Source: Thermomonas sp.
GTDB taxonomy: Bacteria > Pseudomonadota > Gammaproteobacteria > Xanthomonadales > Xanthomonadaceae
Length of the DNA: 64,000 bases
Direction of reading: 5' to 3'
Assembly: GCF_029945965.1 (NCBI RefSeq)
Contig: NZ_JAQSDO010000020.1
Location: forward strand, 202,907 to 266,906
A program made the position numbers and the translations under genes. Shown here one piece after another: positions 45,084-54,916 of this stretch. The notes beneath the pieces were generated by a model, which saw only the letters and a list, made by a program, of their open reading frames with translations, had not been told where the DNA came from and did not search any database. Position 1 is the stretch's first letter, and every line of letters begins with the position of its first letter.

Positions 45084-45353
45084 TCAGTCGCGGTTGCCGT
45101 GGATCTCGATGCCGTCATCGGGCTGGCGGCCGATGCGCTCGTATTTGCGCCCCTTGGGCGGGGTATCGGTCACTTGCAGGTTGCCGTTGGCGTCGCGCCA
45201 GCGGTACAGCGAATTGGCACGTTCGGCCTTGGCCACCGCCGCCTGTGCGACCCGTGCGCGTTCATGTTCGCGCCGCGGCATCTCGCTGGAGAGCCACCAC
45301 CAAGCAGCTACACCCAGCGCAATGGCGACCAGCAGCATGCCAAGTTGCCTCAT
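45084..45353 (-). CDS. DUF4124-type small envelope protein
   Basis: 89 residues: one N-terminal helix (QLGMLLVAIALGVAAWWWL) that may be an anchor or uncleaved signal, then a DUF4124 core (LYRWRDANGNLQVTDTPPKGRKYERI). The YxWxDxxGxxxxTDxPP pattern defines this family of small periplasmic proteins with unknown function. It is next to a second DUF4124 gene, 12 bp away, and upstream of proS on the same strand. Confidence 0.8.
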   Translation of the reverse strand: MRQLGMLLVAIALGVAAWWWLSSEMPRREHERARVAQAAVAKAERANSLYRWRDANGNLQVTDTPPKGRKYERIGRQPDDGIEIHGNRD

Positions 45354-45365
45354 CTCGCAGCCAGG

Positions 45366-45806
45366 TCAGGTATTGCTGCTGTTGCCAGTGGTGCCATTCC
45401 CGGTGGCTGGAGCGGCACAGTTCGCCTTGAGCATGGCTTCGTTGAGCTCGACCTGGCTGGCGCGCTGTTCAGGGCTCATATTGGCATCCGCCTTGCCGTC
45501 GCCATTGTTGTCGATACCGACGGGACCTTTGCCACGCAGGTTGGCCAGATTTGCCCGGGCGTTGTCGCAGGACACGTCGTTACTGGATTTCTTGGCCTGC
45601 GTCTTCTCGAGGGCAGTGCCTGAGCGCGCATTGATGTCACGCTTCTTGTAGGCCTGCTTAGGCGGGGCATCCGCGTAGTGGGTCACTCCGGCGGAATCCT
45701 TCCACTGGTACACGGTCTGCTGCTGCGCCAGCAACGGGGAGCAGGTCAGGGCCAGGCCGAGCAGGACGATGCCGCGTGCTGGCAGGCGGATGGACATACG
45801 GGCCAT
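45366..45806 (-). CDS. Secreted DUF4124 protein
   Basis: 146 residues from the ATG at 45806 (or 45797). The signal peptide RGIVLLGLALTCSPLLAQ is followed at once by the DUF4124 motif VYQWKDSAGVTHYADAPPKQAYKKRDI. The rest is charged, with a CDNARANLANLRGKGPVGIDNNGDGKAD segment and two cysteines. The longer ORF to 46376 is a shadow of pssA. The pair of DUF4124 genes may be an old duplication with different anchoring. Function unknown. Confidence 0.82.
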   Translation of the reverse strand: MARMSIRLPARGIVLLGLALTCSPLLAQQQTVYQWKDSAGVTHYADAPPKQAYKKRDINARSGTALEKTQAKKSSNDVSCDNARANLANLRGKGPVGIDNNGDGKADANMSPEQRASQVELNEAMLKANCAAPATGNGTTGNSSNT

Positions 45807-45884
45807 GAGATGCTCCGAGGATGTGTTGTGGAGGGGGATTGCAGCACTGCAGTCGCGCCACTGCAAGCGGGCTACACTGCCGGC

Positions 45885-46670
45885 ATGGAACCGCACGACG
45901 ACAAAACTCCGCTCAGGCCGCGTGGCCGCGGCATCTACCTGTTGCCGAACCTGTTCACCACCGGTGGCCTGTTCGGTGGCTTTTTCGCGATTATTGCCGC
46001 CTCCCAGGGGCGGATAGAGGCTGCCTGCGTAGCGATCTTCATCGCCGGCATCCTGGATGGCATCGATGGCCGGGTGGCGCGGCTGACCAATACCCAGACC
46101 GAGTTCGGCGTGCAATACGACTCGCTGGCAGACCTGGTCAGCTTCGGCATGGCGCCGGCATTGGTGATGTACCACTGGTCGCTGGCATCGATGAAGCTGG
46201 ACGGGATCACCCCGGGCAGGCTCGGCTGGCTGGCGGCATTCCTGTACGCGGCCTGCGCCGCACTGCGGCTGGCACGGTTCAATAGCCAAGTGGCGCATGT
46301 CGACAAGCGCTGGTTCATTGGCCTGGCCAGTCCAGCCGCGGCGGGCTTGCTGGCGAGTTTCGTCTGGACCTGCCACAGCCTTGGCCTGGATGGCACCGAC
46401 CTGCGTTATCCGGTGCTGGGCGTGACCGTGCTAGCTGGCCTGTTGATGGTCAGCCGCGTGCGCTATACCAGTTTCAAGGGTGGCAGCGGGCCGAAGTCTG
46501 ACCGGGTGCCCTTCTTCGCCCTGCTAGTGGCGGTGGCTGTACTGGTCGCGCTGGTACTGGATCCGCCCAAGGTGCTGTTGGCGGTGACCGCACTATATGC
46601 GCTGTCCGGGCCGGTGATGTGGTTGCGTCGCGGCAAGGGGACATCGCCGCCGCAGGCGCCGGTGGCGTGA
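45885..46670 (+). CDS. pssA: CDP-diacylglycerol--serine O-phosphatidyltransferase
   Basis: 261 residues from the ATG at 45885; upstream residues in the track are antisense to the DUF4124 gene. It begins GIYLLPNLFTTGGLFGGFFAI. The CDP-alcohol phosphotransferase motif DGIDGRVARLTNTQTEFGVQYDSLADLVSFG supplies the metal-binding aspartates. About eight membrane helices follow. It makes phosphatidylserine, the precursor of phosphatidylethanolamine, and belongs to the membrane-bound (subclass II) type. Its stop overlaps the GTG of the next gene. Confidence 0.93.
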   Translation: MEPHDDKTPLRPRGRGIYLLPNLFTTGGLFGGFFAIIAASQGRIEAACVAIFIAGILDGIDGRVARLTNTQTEFGVQYDSLADLVSFGMAPALVMYHWSLASMKLDGITPGRLGWLAAFLYAACAALRLARFNSQVAHVDKRWFIGLASPAAAGLLASFVWTCHSLGLDGTDLRYPVLGVTVLAGLLMVSRVRYTSFKGGSGPKSDRVPFFALLVAVAVLVALVLDPPKVLLAVTALYALSGPVMWLRRGKGTSPPQAPVA

Positions 46671-46963
46671 GCTGGGATCCGTTCCAGCGAGATGTGCTGG
46701 CCGAACTGGGTCATGTCGTTTATCGACAGGCCGGTGTCGCGATGGCACTCGATGCCGAAGTGATGCGCATCGATGCGCCCGGAGTCGATGCCGCAATGAT
46801 TGATAACCCGATGCTGGCCCACGTTGCGCGTGCGGCAAGCATGACTACTGAAGCCTTGCAGGAGCGCATCGGGGATATGCAAGTGTTCGCTGGCCTGCGC
46901 GGGAATCCAGCAGCCAAGCGCGCCTTGTGGCCGCGCCTGCGTGCACTGCGCAGGCAAGGATGA
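46667..46963 (+). CDS. holD: Candidate DNA polymerase III psi subunit (HolD-like), in the holD-rimI position
   Basis: 98 residues from the GTG at 46667 that overlaps the pssA stop (GTGA). The sequence is short and weakly conserved, but it begins SWDPFQRDVLAELGHVVYRQAG, comparable with RRDWQLQQLGITQWSLRRPG of E. coli HolD as I remember it. DNPMLAHVARAASMTTEALQER can be laid over DPLVSDVLRALTVSPDQVLQL. It overlaps rimI by four bases, as holD overlaps rimI in E. coli, and holC is nearby. The identification is by pattern and synteny, not by a search. Confidence 0.6.
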   Translation: MSWDPFQRDVLAELGHVVYRQAGVAMALDAEVMRIDAPGVDAAMIDNPMLAHVARAASMTTEALQERIGDMQVFAGLRGNPAAKRALWPRLRALRRQG

Positions 46964-47469
46964 GCGCCGTTCGCGCGGCTGATTTCCCTGCGCAGGCCAC
47001 GTTGCGGCCGATGCGCGAAGACGACCTGGACGCGGTGATGCGGATCGAGGACGCGGCGTATCCGTTTCCGTGGACGCGCGGCATCTTCCGCGACTGCATG
47101 CGCGCCGGCTATCCGATGTGGGTGCAGGAACGCGATGGCGGCATCGCCGGCTATGGCGTGCTCAGCATCGCCGCCGACGAAGCCCACGTGCTCAACCTGT
47201 GCACCGCGTCGGGCAATGAAGGCCATGGCCTTGGCCAGCGCATGCTGCAGGCGCTGCTGCGGATCGCGCGCGCTGGTGGCGCGCAGCGGGTGTATCTCGA
47301 AGTACGGCCATCAAACCCGCGTGCAATCACCCTGTACGATCGCAGCGGTTTCAACGAAATCGGCCGCCGTCCGCGCTATTACCCGGCCGCCAACCACGGC
47401 CGTGAGGACGCGATCGTGATGGCGATGGAATTGTTGGTGGGCGACATCGAGAAAATGCCGCCGCTTTGA
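46960..47469 (+). CDS. rimI: Ribosomal protein S18-alanine N-acetyltransferase
   Basis: 169 residues from the ATG at 46960, overlapping the preceding stop. The GNAT fold is clear: LRPMREDDLDAVMRIEDAAYPFPWTRGIFRDCM (RimI start), acetyl-CoA loop SGNEGHGLGQRML, and the RimI signature VYLEVRPSNPRAITLYDRSGFNEIGRRPRYYP. It acetylates the N-terminal alanine of ribosomal protein S18. A perfect 26-bp-stem palindrome follows the stop. Confidence 0.93.
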   Translation: MSAVRAADFPAQATLRPMREDDLDAVMRIEDAAYPFPWTRGIFRDCMRAGYPMWVQERDGGIAGYGVLSIAADEAHVLNLCTASGNEGHGLGQRMLQALLRIARAGGAQRVYLEVRPSNPRAITLYDRSGFNEIGRRPRYYPAANHGREDAIVMAMELLVGDIEKMPPL

Positions 47470-47472
47470 CGA

Positions 47473-47528
47473 CGAAAAGGGGACGGAAGTGGTTAAGGTG
47501 CGCCTTAACCACTTCCGTCCCCTTTTCG
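47473..47528. repeat. Perfect 26-bp palindrome between rimI and valS
   Basis: CGAAAAGGGGACGGAAGTGG... pairs with its exact reverse complement over 26 bp, with a 4-nt TGCG loop. It starts three bases after the rimI stop and ends six bases before the convergent valS stop. The outer arm AAAAGGGG matches two other palindromes at 50.9 and 54.9 kb. It may act as a two-way transcription stop. Confidence 0.92.
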
Positions 47529-47534
47529 CATCGC

Positions 47535-50351
47535 TCAGCCCAACCGCGTGCGCTGCGCTATCAAGGCATCGCGCTGCGCGCTCCATTCGACCAGACGCTG
47601 GCGTTCCTGTTCGACCACCGCGGCCGGTGCGTTCTGCACGAAGGTGTCGCTGGCCAGTTTGTTGGTGGACTTCGCCAGTTCGCCCTCGATGCGCTTGAGT
47701 TCCTTGTCGATGCGTGCACGTTCCGCGTCCAGGTCGACCAGGCCTTCCAGCGGCACGAACAGGTCGAGTTCGCCGACGCGCGCTGACGCTGCTGCCGGCG
47801 GTTCGCCATCAAGCGTCTCGATGCGTTCGATCCGGTTGAGGAAGCGCAGTTGCGAGGCGAAGCGTTGAATGCGTGCAGCATCGTCCGCACTGCCCCCGCG
47901 TGCCAGCAAGGTGACCTTTTTGGCCGGCGACACGCCGAGTTCGCTGCGGATCCGGCGCAGTGCGGAGACCATCGATTTCAGCCATTCGATGTCGGCCTCG
48001 GCTTGTGCGAAGTCGCTGGTGTCGAAGTCGCCTGCGCGCGGATACGACGCGGTCATGATGCTGTCGCCGCTTTTGCCGAGCTTCGGTGCCACCGCCTGCC
48101 AGAGTTCTTCGGTCACGAACGGGACTAGCGGGTGCAACAGTCTCAGCAGCGCGTCGAGTACGTGCAGCAGCGTGTGCCGGGTGCTGTTGGCCGCATCCAC
48201 GTCCTCGCCCTGCAACGCAGGCTTCGCCAGTTCCACGAACCAGTCGCAGAATTGATTCCAGGCGAATTCGTACAGGCATTGCGACAACAGGTCGAAGCGA
48301 TAGCTGGCGTAGTGGGCTTCCGCTTCGGCGCAGGTCTTCACCAGTTGCGCAAGGATCCAGCGCTCGGCATCGGTCTTCGGCTGCGGCGCGCCTACCGCGC
48401 TGAAGCCTTCGGTGTTCATCAACACGAAGCGCGTCGCGTTCCACAACTTGTTGCAGAAATTCTTGTAGCCCTCGGCGCGGGCAAGATCGAACTTGATGTC
48501 GCGGCCCGGCCCGGCCAACGCCGCCATGGTGAAGCGCAGCGCGTCGGCACCGAACGCGGGGATGCCGTCCGGGAATTCCTTGCGAGTGGCCTTGCCGATT
48601 TTCTCGGCCATCTTCGGCTGCATCAGGCCGGCGGTGCGCTTGGCAACCAGATCGTCGAGCGAAATGCCGTCGATGATGTCCAGCGGGTCAAGAATGTTTC
48701 CTTTCGACTTCGACATCTTCTGGCCGTCCTTGTCGCGCACCAGGCCAGTGATGTAGATGTCGCGGAACGGGACCCGCTGGGCGTCAGTGAATTCGGGATT
48801 GTCCTGGCCGACCAGATGGTCGGTCATGAAGATCATCCGCGCGACCCAGAAAAAGATGATGTCGAAGCCGGTCACCAACACCGAAGACGGCACGAAGTAG
48901 GCGAAGCCGCGCTCGCGCATGGCCTCCGCGTCCGGCCAGCCCATGGTACTGATCGGCCACAGCGCGGAGGAGAACCAGGTTTCCAGCACGTCGTTGTCGC
49001 GGGTCAGAATTACATCGTCGGCAATGCTGTTGCGCGCACGCGCATCGGCCTCATCGCGGCCCACGTAACAAGCGCCCTGCGCATCGAACCACGCCGGAAT
49101 GCGGTGGCCCCACCAAAGCTGGCGGCTGATGCACCAGTCCTGGATGTTTTCCATCCAGTGTCGGTAGGTATTGATCCAGTTCGGTGGCACGAAGCGCACG
49201 TCGCCTTGCTCAGCGAGTTTCAGCCCACGCTCGGCCAGACCGTCCATCTTCACGAACCACTGGTCGGTCAGGTACGGCTCGATTGCCTGGCCACTGCGAT
49301 CACCACGCGGCACCTGCAGCTTGTGCGGCTTGGTTTCGACCAATAGTTCGAGCGCTTCAAGATCGGCCAACATCGCCTTGCGCGCGTCGTAACGATCGAG
49401 GCCGCGATACGCCACGGGAACGCCATCGTCATCGACGATCTTTGCATCGGGCGTAAAGATATTGATCAACGGCAGCGTGTGCCGCTGGCCCACCGCGTAA
49501 TCGTTGAAGTCATGTGCGGGCGTGACCTTGACCACGCCGGTGCCGAACTCGCGGTCCACGTAGTCGTCTGCAATCACCGGAATCAAACGGCCGGTCAGCG
49601 GCAGGGTCACGGTCTTGCCGATGAGGTGCGTGTAGCGCTCGTCTTCGGGATGCACCATCACCGCGCTGTCGCCGAGCATTGTTTCCGGACGCGTGGTGGC
49701 GACCACCAAGGTGCCGCTGCCATCGGTCAACGGATACGCAATCGACCACAGGAAGCCGTCCTCTTCCTCATTGACCACTTCCAGGTCGGAGATCGCGGTC
49801 TTCAGCACCGGATCCCAGTTGACCAGGCGCTTGCCGCGATAGATCAGGCCGTCGGCATGCAGGCGCACGAATGCTTCGATCACCGCATCGGCAGCACCCT
49901 TGTCCATGGTGAACACGCTGCGTGTCCAGTCGCCGCTGGTGCCGATTCGGCGCATCTGGCGCTCAATGGTGTCGCCCGACTGCTGCTTCCATTCCCAGAC
50001 TTTTTCGATGAAGGCCTCGCGGCCCAACGAGTCGCGGGTTTCGCCCTTGCCTTCGAGCGTCAAATTGCGGCCGACCACCATCTCGGTGGCGATGCCGGCG
50101 TGGTCGGTGCCCAACTGCCACAGGGTGCGGAAGCCGCGCATGCGGTGGTAGCGGATCAGCGCGTCCTGCAGCGTGTACTGGAATGCGTGGCCCATGTGCA
50201 GGGTGCCGGTGACGTTCGGCGGCGGCAGCAGGATGCTGTAAGCCGGGCCGTCGCCCTGTGGCGCGAATGCGCCGCTGGCCTCCCACTGTGCATACAAGCG
50301 TGATTCGAAGGACTTGGGTTCGTAGCCGGGGGCTAGGGTGGTCATGGTCAT
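47535..50351 (-). CDS. valS: Valyl-tRNA synthetase
   Basis: 938 residues from the ATG at 50351 ([16 protein letters not shown]); an ATG at 50345 is nearly equal. HIGH-type motif [20 protein letters not shown] motif [11 protein letters not shown], a large CP1 editing domain between them, an anticodon-binding domain, and the C-terminal valine-type coiled coil ([29 protein letters not shown]). It charges tRNA-Val and edits threonine. holC lies upstream on the same strand, the conserved holC-valS order of gammaproteobacteria. Confidence 0.97.
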   Translation of the reverse strand: MTMTTLAPGYEPKSFESRLYAQWEASGAFAPQGDGPAYSILLPPPNVTGTLHMGHAFQYTLQDALIRYHRMRGFRTLWQLGTDHAGIATEMVVGRNLTLEGKGETRDSLGREAFIEKVWEWKQQSGDTIERQMRRIGTSGDWTRSVFTMDKGAADAVIEAFVRLHADGLIYRGKRLVNWDPVLKTAISDLEVVNEEEDGFLWSIAYPLTDGSGTLVVATTRPETMLGDSAVMVHPEDERYTHLIGKTVTLPLTGRLIPVIADDYVDREFGTGVVKVTPAHDFNDYAVGQRHTLPLINIFTPDAKIVDDDGVPVAYRGLDRYDARKAMLADLEALELLVETKPHKLQVPRGDRSGQAIEPYLTDQWFVKMDGLAERGLKLAEQGDVRFVPPNWINTYRHWMENIQDWCISRQLWWGHRIPAWFDAQGACYVGRDEADARARNSIADDVILTRDNDVLETWFSSALWPISTMGWPDAEAMRERGFAYFVPSSVLVTGFDIIFFWVARMIFMTDHLVGQDNPEFTDAQRVPFRDIYITGLVRDKDGQKMSKSKGNILDPLDIIDGISLDDLVAKRTAGLMQPKMAEKIGKATRKEFPDGIPAFGADALRFTMAALAGPGRDIKFDLARAEGYKNFCNKLWNATRFVLMNTEGFSAVGAPQPKTDAERWILAQLVKTCAEAEAHYASYRFDLLSQCLYEFAWNQFCDWFVELAKPALQGEDVDAANSTRHTLLHVLDALLRLLHPLVPFVTEELWQAVAPKLGKSGDSIMTASYPRAGDFDTSDFAQAEADIEWLKSMVSALRRIRSELGVSPAKKVTLLARGGSADDAARIQRFASQLRFLNRIERIETLDGEPPAAASARVGELDLFVPLEGLVDLDAERARIDKELKRIEGELAKSTNKLASDTFVQNAPAAVVEQERQRLVEWSAQRDALIAQRTRLG

Positions 50352-50459
50352 GTCTATTGTGTTCGGCCCCCTCCCCGCTGCGGCGCCCAAAGGGTGTGCA
50401 GAGCTGGGAGGGTTGAGGTGGGGGCATCGGCCGGTGCGCCCCCATCCGCCCTTCGGGCA

Positions 50460-50483
50460 CCTTCCCCCGCCAGCGGGGGAAGG
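50460..50483. repeat. GC hairpin in the holC-valS gap
   Basis: CCTTCCCCCG and CGGGGGAAGG pair around a 4-nt CCAG spacer just after the holC stop. The rest of the 135-bp gap is rich in C/G runs with no gene. Confidence 0.6.
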
Positions 50484-50486
50484 AAA

Positions 50487-50912
50487 TTACATGTCGTGCG
50501 CTTTTACATCGAAGCCAAGCGCCAGGTACTGCTTCCAGCGTTCACGCAGCGGCACGCGTGCGGCGGGATCGGCCGGCACGACTTCGAGTACGCGCTCGAA
50601 CTCGCCGCGTGGCGCATCGTCGCGCAAGTTCAGCAGCAACGGGCGCAGCGCAATGTCCATGTCGGGCGTGGCGATCAGCACCGGGCACTCCGCGTCTTCC
50701 TCATCAGCGCCGGCGATCTGGTGCGGCACGTAGGCATCGTCGTCGAACGACCACAGCAGATCGTCCAGCGCCTCGGCCTGCGCGGTATCACGCGCCAGCA
50801 CCAGCGTCCACAGGCCAGCGTCGTGCGCCTTGCGCGCCAGCTCACACACGAGCAGCAAGGGCTGCTCGCGGAAGCGGGGTTTGTCGACTAAATAAAAATC
50901 AGCGCGTGGCAT
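50487..50912 (-). CDS. holC: DNA polymerase III chi subunit
   Basis: 141 residues. MPRADFYLVDKPRFREQPLLLVCELARKAHDAGLWTLVLARDTAQAEALDDLLWSFDDDAYVPHQIAG follows the HolC pattern: N-terminal strand, helix, and the conserved D-x-LW-xFDD-xx-F/Y-x-PH motif. Chi joins the clamp-loader psi subunit to SSB. It lies upstream of valS as in E. coli, and a candidate psi gene is 3.5 kb away. Confidence 0.92.
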   Translation of the reverse strand: MPRADFYLVDKPRFREQPLLLVCELARKAHDAGLWTLVLARDTAQAEALDDLLWSFDDDAYVPHQIAGADEEDAECPVLIATPDMDIALRPLLLNLRDDAPRGEFERVLEVVPADPAARVPLRERWKQYLALGFDVKAHDM

Positions 50913-50940
50913 CGGGGTATCGGTGCTTCATGTCGTGTAG

Positions 50941-51026
50941 CGAAAAGGGGTCAGAGTGAAGTTTCCTCACCAAGATAACGGGTCAAGCATGCCAACCGGC
51001 AGGAAATTCACTCTGACCCCTTTTCG
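50941..51026. repeat. 86-bp palindromic element between holC and pepA
   Basis: CGAAAAGGGGTCAGAGTGAA pairs exactly with its reverse complement at 51007-51026. After a one-base bulge TTTCCT/AGGAAA extend the stem to 26 bp around a 33-base centre. It shares the arm AAAAGGGGTCAGRGTGAA with the element at 54917. Confidence 0.92.
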
Positions 51027-51043
51027 GTATCGCTGCGTTGGTA

Positions 51044-52531
51044 TCAGGCGGTAGCCGAACGATCCAGCAGCCACTGCGAGAGCAGGCCAACCGGGCGGCC
51101 AGTGGACATGCCCATCTTGCCGTCACCACTGGCGACGCCGGCGATGTCCATGTGCACCCAGCGCTGGCCTTCGGTGAAGCGCGACAGGAAGCAGCCGGCG
51201 GTGATCGCGCCGCCCCAGCGCCCGCCGATGTTGTAGACGTCGGCGAAGGCGGAATCGAGCTGGGTCTGGTATTCGTCCCACAGCGGCAGCTGCCAGGCGC
51301 GGTCGAACACGTGCTCGCCGGCATCGATCAATTCACGCGCCAGGTCGTCGTCTTTCTTGGTCATCACGCCGGCGGCGAACTTGCCCAGCGCAACCATGCA
51401 GGCGCCGGTCAGGGTGGCCACGTCGATCAGTGCGGCTGGTTCGAAGCGTTGCGCATAGGTCAGCGCGTCGCACAGGATCAGGCGGCCCTCGGCGTCGGTA
51501 TTGCCGACTTCAATGGTCTTGCCGGACATGCTGGTGATCACGTCGGACGGCCGATAGGCGTTGCCGTCGATGGCGTTTTCCACCGCCGCGGCAATGCAGA
51601 TCAGGTTGATCGGCAACTGCATGCCGACTGCAGACACGAAGGTGCCGAGCACGGTGGCAGCGCCGCACATGTCGTACTTCATCTCCTCGACACCACCCTG
51701 GGTCTTCAGGTTGACGCCGCCGGTGTCGAAGGTGATGCCCTTGCCGACCAATACATACGGCTTGGCGTCGCCGCCACCGTTGTACTTCAGCACGACCAGG
51801 TGCGGCCGGTTGGCCGAGCCGCGCGCGACCGCGAGCAGCGAGCCCATGCCGAGTGCTTCCATCGCCGCTTCGTCCAGCACCTCGCATTCCACGCCGTCAC
51901 TGCGAGCGGCGTAGGCCTGCGCCTGTTCGGCCAGGTAGACGGGCGTGCAGATGTTCGGCGGCAGGTCGCCGAGGTCGCGGGTGAAGGCAACGCCGGCGGC
52001 AATCGCGCGGCCATGCGCCATAGCTGCATCGTCTGTGCCACGGATGGCGAAGTGCGTCAGGCCCTTTTCGTCGCGCTTCTTGTTCTCCGCGCCCAGCGTG
52101 GCGGTGTAGCGATAGCAGGCGTGGTCGGCGGTGACCGCTGCGCTGCGGATCTTCCAGGCGTCATCGCGGCCCTTGACCTCGACCTCATTGAGGGTGAACA
52201 GCGCCGAGCCTACAACGCCGGTTTTCAGCGTACGTGCGGCATCGCCAACCGCCTTCAGGTATTGCGGCACGCCGAACTTGGCGGTTTCGCCCAGGCCGAC
52301 TATCAGTATGCGCGGCGCGGTGATGCCGGCCACGTCATGCAGCAGGGTGGTCTTGCCGGTCTTGCCGCTGATGTCGCCACGATCAAGCAATGCACGCAGC
52401 CGGCCGTCGCTGGCGGTATCGAGCGCAGTGCCGGCGTGCGTCAACTGCTTGTCGGCAAAGGCGCCAACGATCACGCAATCGACCTCCGCGGAGGCGGGGG
52501 CAGTGTGGTTCAGGCTGAATTCGAGGCTCAT
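51044..52531 (-). CDS. pepA: Leucyl aminopeptidase (M17, PepA)
   Basis: 495 residues from the ATG at 52531 ([14 protein letters not shown]). The metal and catalytic region has [35 protein letters not shown] and the M17 signature [22 protein letters not shown] closes the domain. It is a hexameric two-metal exopeptidase; in E. coli PepA also binds DNA in Xer recombination, and xerD is 3 kb away, though no link is shown here. It is divergent from lptF. Confidence 0.95.
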   Translation of the reverse strand: MSLEFSLNHTAPASAEVDCVIVGAFADKQLTHAGTALDTASDGRLRALLDRGDISGKTGKTTLLHDVAGITAPRILIVGLGETAKFGVPQYLKAVGDAARTLKTGVVGSALFTLNEVEVKGRDDAWKIRSAAVTADHACYRYTATLGAENKKRDEKGLTHFAIRGTDDAAMAHGRAIAAGVAFTRDLGDLPPNICTPVYLAEQAQAYAARSDGVECEVLDEAAMEALGMGSLLAVARGSANRPHLVVLKYNGGGDAKPYVLVGKGITFDTGGVNLKTQGGVEEMKYDMCGAATVLGTFVSAVGMQLPINLICIAAAVENAIDGNAYRPSDVITSMSGKTIEVGNTDAEGRLILCDALTYAQRFEPAALIDVATLTGACMVALGKFAAGVMTKKDDDLARELIDAGEHVFDRAWQLPLWDEYQTQLDSAFADVYNIGGRWGGAITAGCFLSRFTEGQRWVHMDIAGVASGDGKMGMSTGRPVGLLSQWLLDRSATA

Positions 52532-52638
52532 CGACCAAAGTTCCCAAAGTAGAGTCACAAGGTGAAGGGGGAGTCGTTCGCAAGGCGCTTCGCGTGAAGT
52601 CCGGCGGCGGCTTCAACGGCACCGCATGCGGCAGTGCT

Positions 52639-52644
52639 TACAAT
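52639..52644 (+). promoter_or_regulatory. Candidate -10 box in the pepA/lptF divergent gap
   Basis: TACAAT lies about 92 bp upstream of lptF in a 205-bp divergent gap. The -35 is not clear. Confidence 0.3.
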
Positions 52645-52736
52645 GCGCAGCCGCGTGTAGATGCGGCCAGCAGCAATCGCACAGTTGCAGAACTAACTCC
52701 CAAGTCTAAAGCAAGTTCCCATTCAAGCAGGGCCTG

Positions 52737-53816
52737 ATGCCGAAGTTGGACCGCTACCTGAGCAGTGAGATCGCCCGTTCCGTGCTCGCGGCGCTGGTGG
52801 TGTTGTCCATGGTCAGCCTGGGCGGCCTGTTCGCCGACCTGCTGGGCGAGATGGCACGCGGCAAGGTGCCGCCGACCTTGTTGATGTCGCAGCTTGGCCT
52901 GCGCATGATCCGCTACCTGCCGATGATCCTGCCGCTGGCCCTGCTGCTGGGCTATCTGATGGCGTTGGGCCGGCTGTATCGCGATTCGGAAATGTACGTG
53001 CTGGCGGCGGTGGGCGTCGGGCCGCGGCGCTTGCTGCGGCCGGTGTTGCTGGTGGCGCTGCCGGCGGTTGCGATCATCGCGTTGAGTTCGATCTGGTTGG
53101 GCCCCTGGGCCGACGGCAAGGCCCGTGGCATGGTCGCCGAGGCCAACAAGAACCTGCTGGTGGCAGGACTCGAACCAGGCCGCTTCACCCTGATGGCCAA
53201 TGGCGGGGTGGCTTACACCGGCACCATGTCCAGTGATGGCACCCGGCTTAGCCGGGTGTTCGTGTATCGCGAGCGCGGCGATCGGATGGACGTGGCCACC
53301 GCGCGCAGCGGTGAGCTGTACCGCGATGAGGGTGCGCGCGTGCTGGCGCTGATGGACGGTTTCCGGGTCGAAGGCCCGCTCGCGGGCAAGGGTTTGGATT
53401 ACCGCCTGATGCGCTATGCGCGTAATGAAATGCAATTGCCGGGGCCCGAGGACAAGCGTCCAAGCGACGACCCCGCGTTCAAGCCGTTCGGACAATTGCT
53501 GGGCGACCCTTCGCCTGCTGCCAATGCGCAGTTGCACTGGCGGATCGCACCGCCACTGCTCGCGTTTGCCTTCGTCTTGCTGGCGGTGCCGTTGTCGCGC
53601 AGTTCGCCGCGGCAGGCGCGCTATGGCTCGATGCTGCTGGCATTTTTGGCCTACCTGGGGGGTATCTTCATGATGCTGCTGGGCACCCAGTGGCTGGCCG
53701 ACGGCACCCTGCCGCGCGCGGCGGGACTGTGGTGGCTGCTGTTGCCGATGCTGGCGCTGGGCGCGTGGCTATACCTGCGTGACGGGCGTATCGCGAAGCC
53801 TTGGTGGCGCCGATGA
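52737..53816 (+). CDS. lptF: LPS export ABC permease LptF
   Basis: 359 residues. It starts LDRYLSSEIARSVLAALVVLSMVSLGGLFADLL; six membrane helices in a 3+3 arrangement surround a periplasmic beta-jellyroll (residues about 130-250). GYLMALGRLYRDSEMYVLAAVGVGPRRLL is the coupling-helix region contacting LptB. With LptG it extracts LPS from the inner membrane. The stop overlaps the lptG ATG. Confidence 0.95.
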   Translation: MPKLDRYLSSEIARSVLAALVVLSMVSLGGLFADLLGEMARGKVPPTLLMSQLGLRMIRYLPMILPLALLLGYLMALGRLYRDSEMYVLAAVGVGPRRLLRPVLLVALPAVAIIALSSIWLGPWADGKARGMVAEANKNLLVAGLEPGRFTLMANGGVAYTGTMSSDGTRLSRVFVYRERGDRMDVATARSGELYRDEGARVLALMDGFRVEGPLAGKGLDYRLMRYARNEMQLPGPEDKRPSDDPAFKPFGQLLGDPSPAANAQLHWRIAPPLLAFAFVLLAVPLSRSSPRQARYGSMLLAFLAYLGGIFMMLLGTQWLADGTLPRAAGLWWLLLPMLALGAWLYLRDGRIAKPWWRR

Positions 53817-54910
53817 ACCTGCGTCCGAAACTGCATGACCACTACATCGCCCGTATAGTCATCGTGAGCGTTCTGGGGACGTGGGGTGTGCTGCTGGGCC
53901 TGGACGTGGTGCTGGCCTTCGCGGGCGAGTTCGGCAGCGTCGGCAAGGGTGGCTACACGATCAACCACGCCATCGCCTCGATCGGTTTGTCGATCCCGTG
54001 GCGCGCCTACAATCTGTTCCCGACCGCAGCGGTAATCGGTGCGCTGCTCGGGCTTGGGCAACTGGCGGGCACTTCGGAACTGACCGCCCTGCGCGCGTTG
54101 GGTCTTTCGCGACGTCGCCTGACGGTATCGGTGGCGTTCTCGCTGACCTTGCTGACCTTGCTCATGGTGGCCAATGGCGAAACCCTGGCGCCGTGGGGCG
54201 AGGAGCGTGGCCAGTCGATCAAGAGCATGCGTAATACCGACATGGTGATGGCGCAATACACCGGCCTGTGGGCGCGTGAGGGCGAGATGTTCCTCAACGC
54301 ACGCAGCGGCGAGCAGAAAGTCAGTGGGGGTGACCATTGGCTGGAGCTGCGTGGCGTGAGCCTGTTCCAGTTCGAGGCAGATGGTCGCCTGCAGTCGATC
54401 GCCAACGTCGAAGTGGCCGAGCACCGCCCGGGCGGCTGGTTGCTACGCAACGTTGAACGCACCACCTTCGGCCCGAAATCAGTGAAGCGCAGCAAGGTCG
54501 CCGAAGAGCGCTGGGAGTCGAAGCTGGACGAAGCTGCCCTGGCCGCCAGCGTGACCAGTCCGTACTACATGGGAAGCCTCGAATTGCGCGACAGTATTGC
54601 CTATCGGGTCCGCAATGGCCTGGAATCGGGCGAGTTCGAGCAAGTCTACTGGGGCCGCTGGTTCTACCCGTTCAACGTATTGGCGCTGTGCCTGGCGGCG
54701 ATCCCGTTCGCATTTGGCACCCTGCGCAGCGGCGGCTACGGCAAGCGCCTGTTCCTGGGTATCGTGTTCGCACTCGGGTTCTGGATGCTGCAGCAGATGT
54801 TCACGCGGCTGGCTGGCATCTACCACTTCGACTATCGCATCGCTTACGCGATGCCGCCGCTGATCATGCTGGGCGTATCGGGTTTACTGTTCAAGCGGCG
54901 GAGTGGCTAG
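53813..54910 (+). CDS. lptG: LPS export ABC permease LptG
   Basis: 365 residues from the ATG at 53813 (overlap with lptF). The same architecture as LptF: N-terminal helices, coupling region LLGLGQLAGTSELTALRALGLSRRRL, periplasmic jellyroll (about 130-265), C-terminal helices RWFYPFNVLALCLAAIPFAFG. LptF and LptG with LptB2C drive LPS to the outer membrane. A palindromic element starts six bases after the stop. Confidence 0.95.
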   Translation: MNLRPKLHDHYIARIVIVSVLGTWGVLLGLDVVLAFAGEFGSVGKGGYTINHAIASIGLSIPWRAYNLFPTAAVIGALLGLGQLAGTSELTALRALGLSRRRLTVSVAFSLTLLTLLMVANGETLAPWGEERGQSIKSMRNTDMVMAQYTGLWAREGEMFLNARSGEQKVSGGDHWLELRGVSLFQFEADGRLQSIANVEVAEHRPGGWLLRNVERTTFGPKSVKRSKVAEERWESKLDEAALAASVTSPYYMGSLELRDSIAYRVRNGLESGEFEQVYWGRWFYPFNVLALCLAAIPFAFGTLRSGGYGKRLFLGIVFALGFWMLQQMFTRLAGIYHFDYRIAYAMPPLIMLGVSGLLFKRRSG

Positions 54911-54916
54911 GCAATC

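Noticed and set aside
52638-53537. 299-codon minus ORF opposite lptF
   Set aside because: Antisense to a firm membrane-protein gene; composition is His/Gln/Arg-rich noise.
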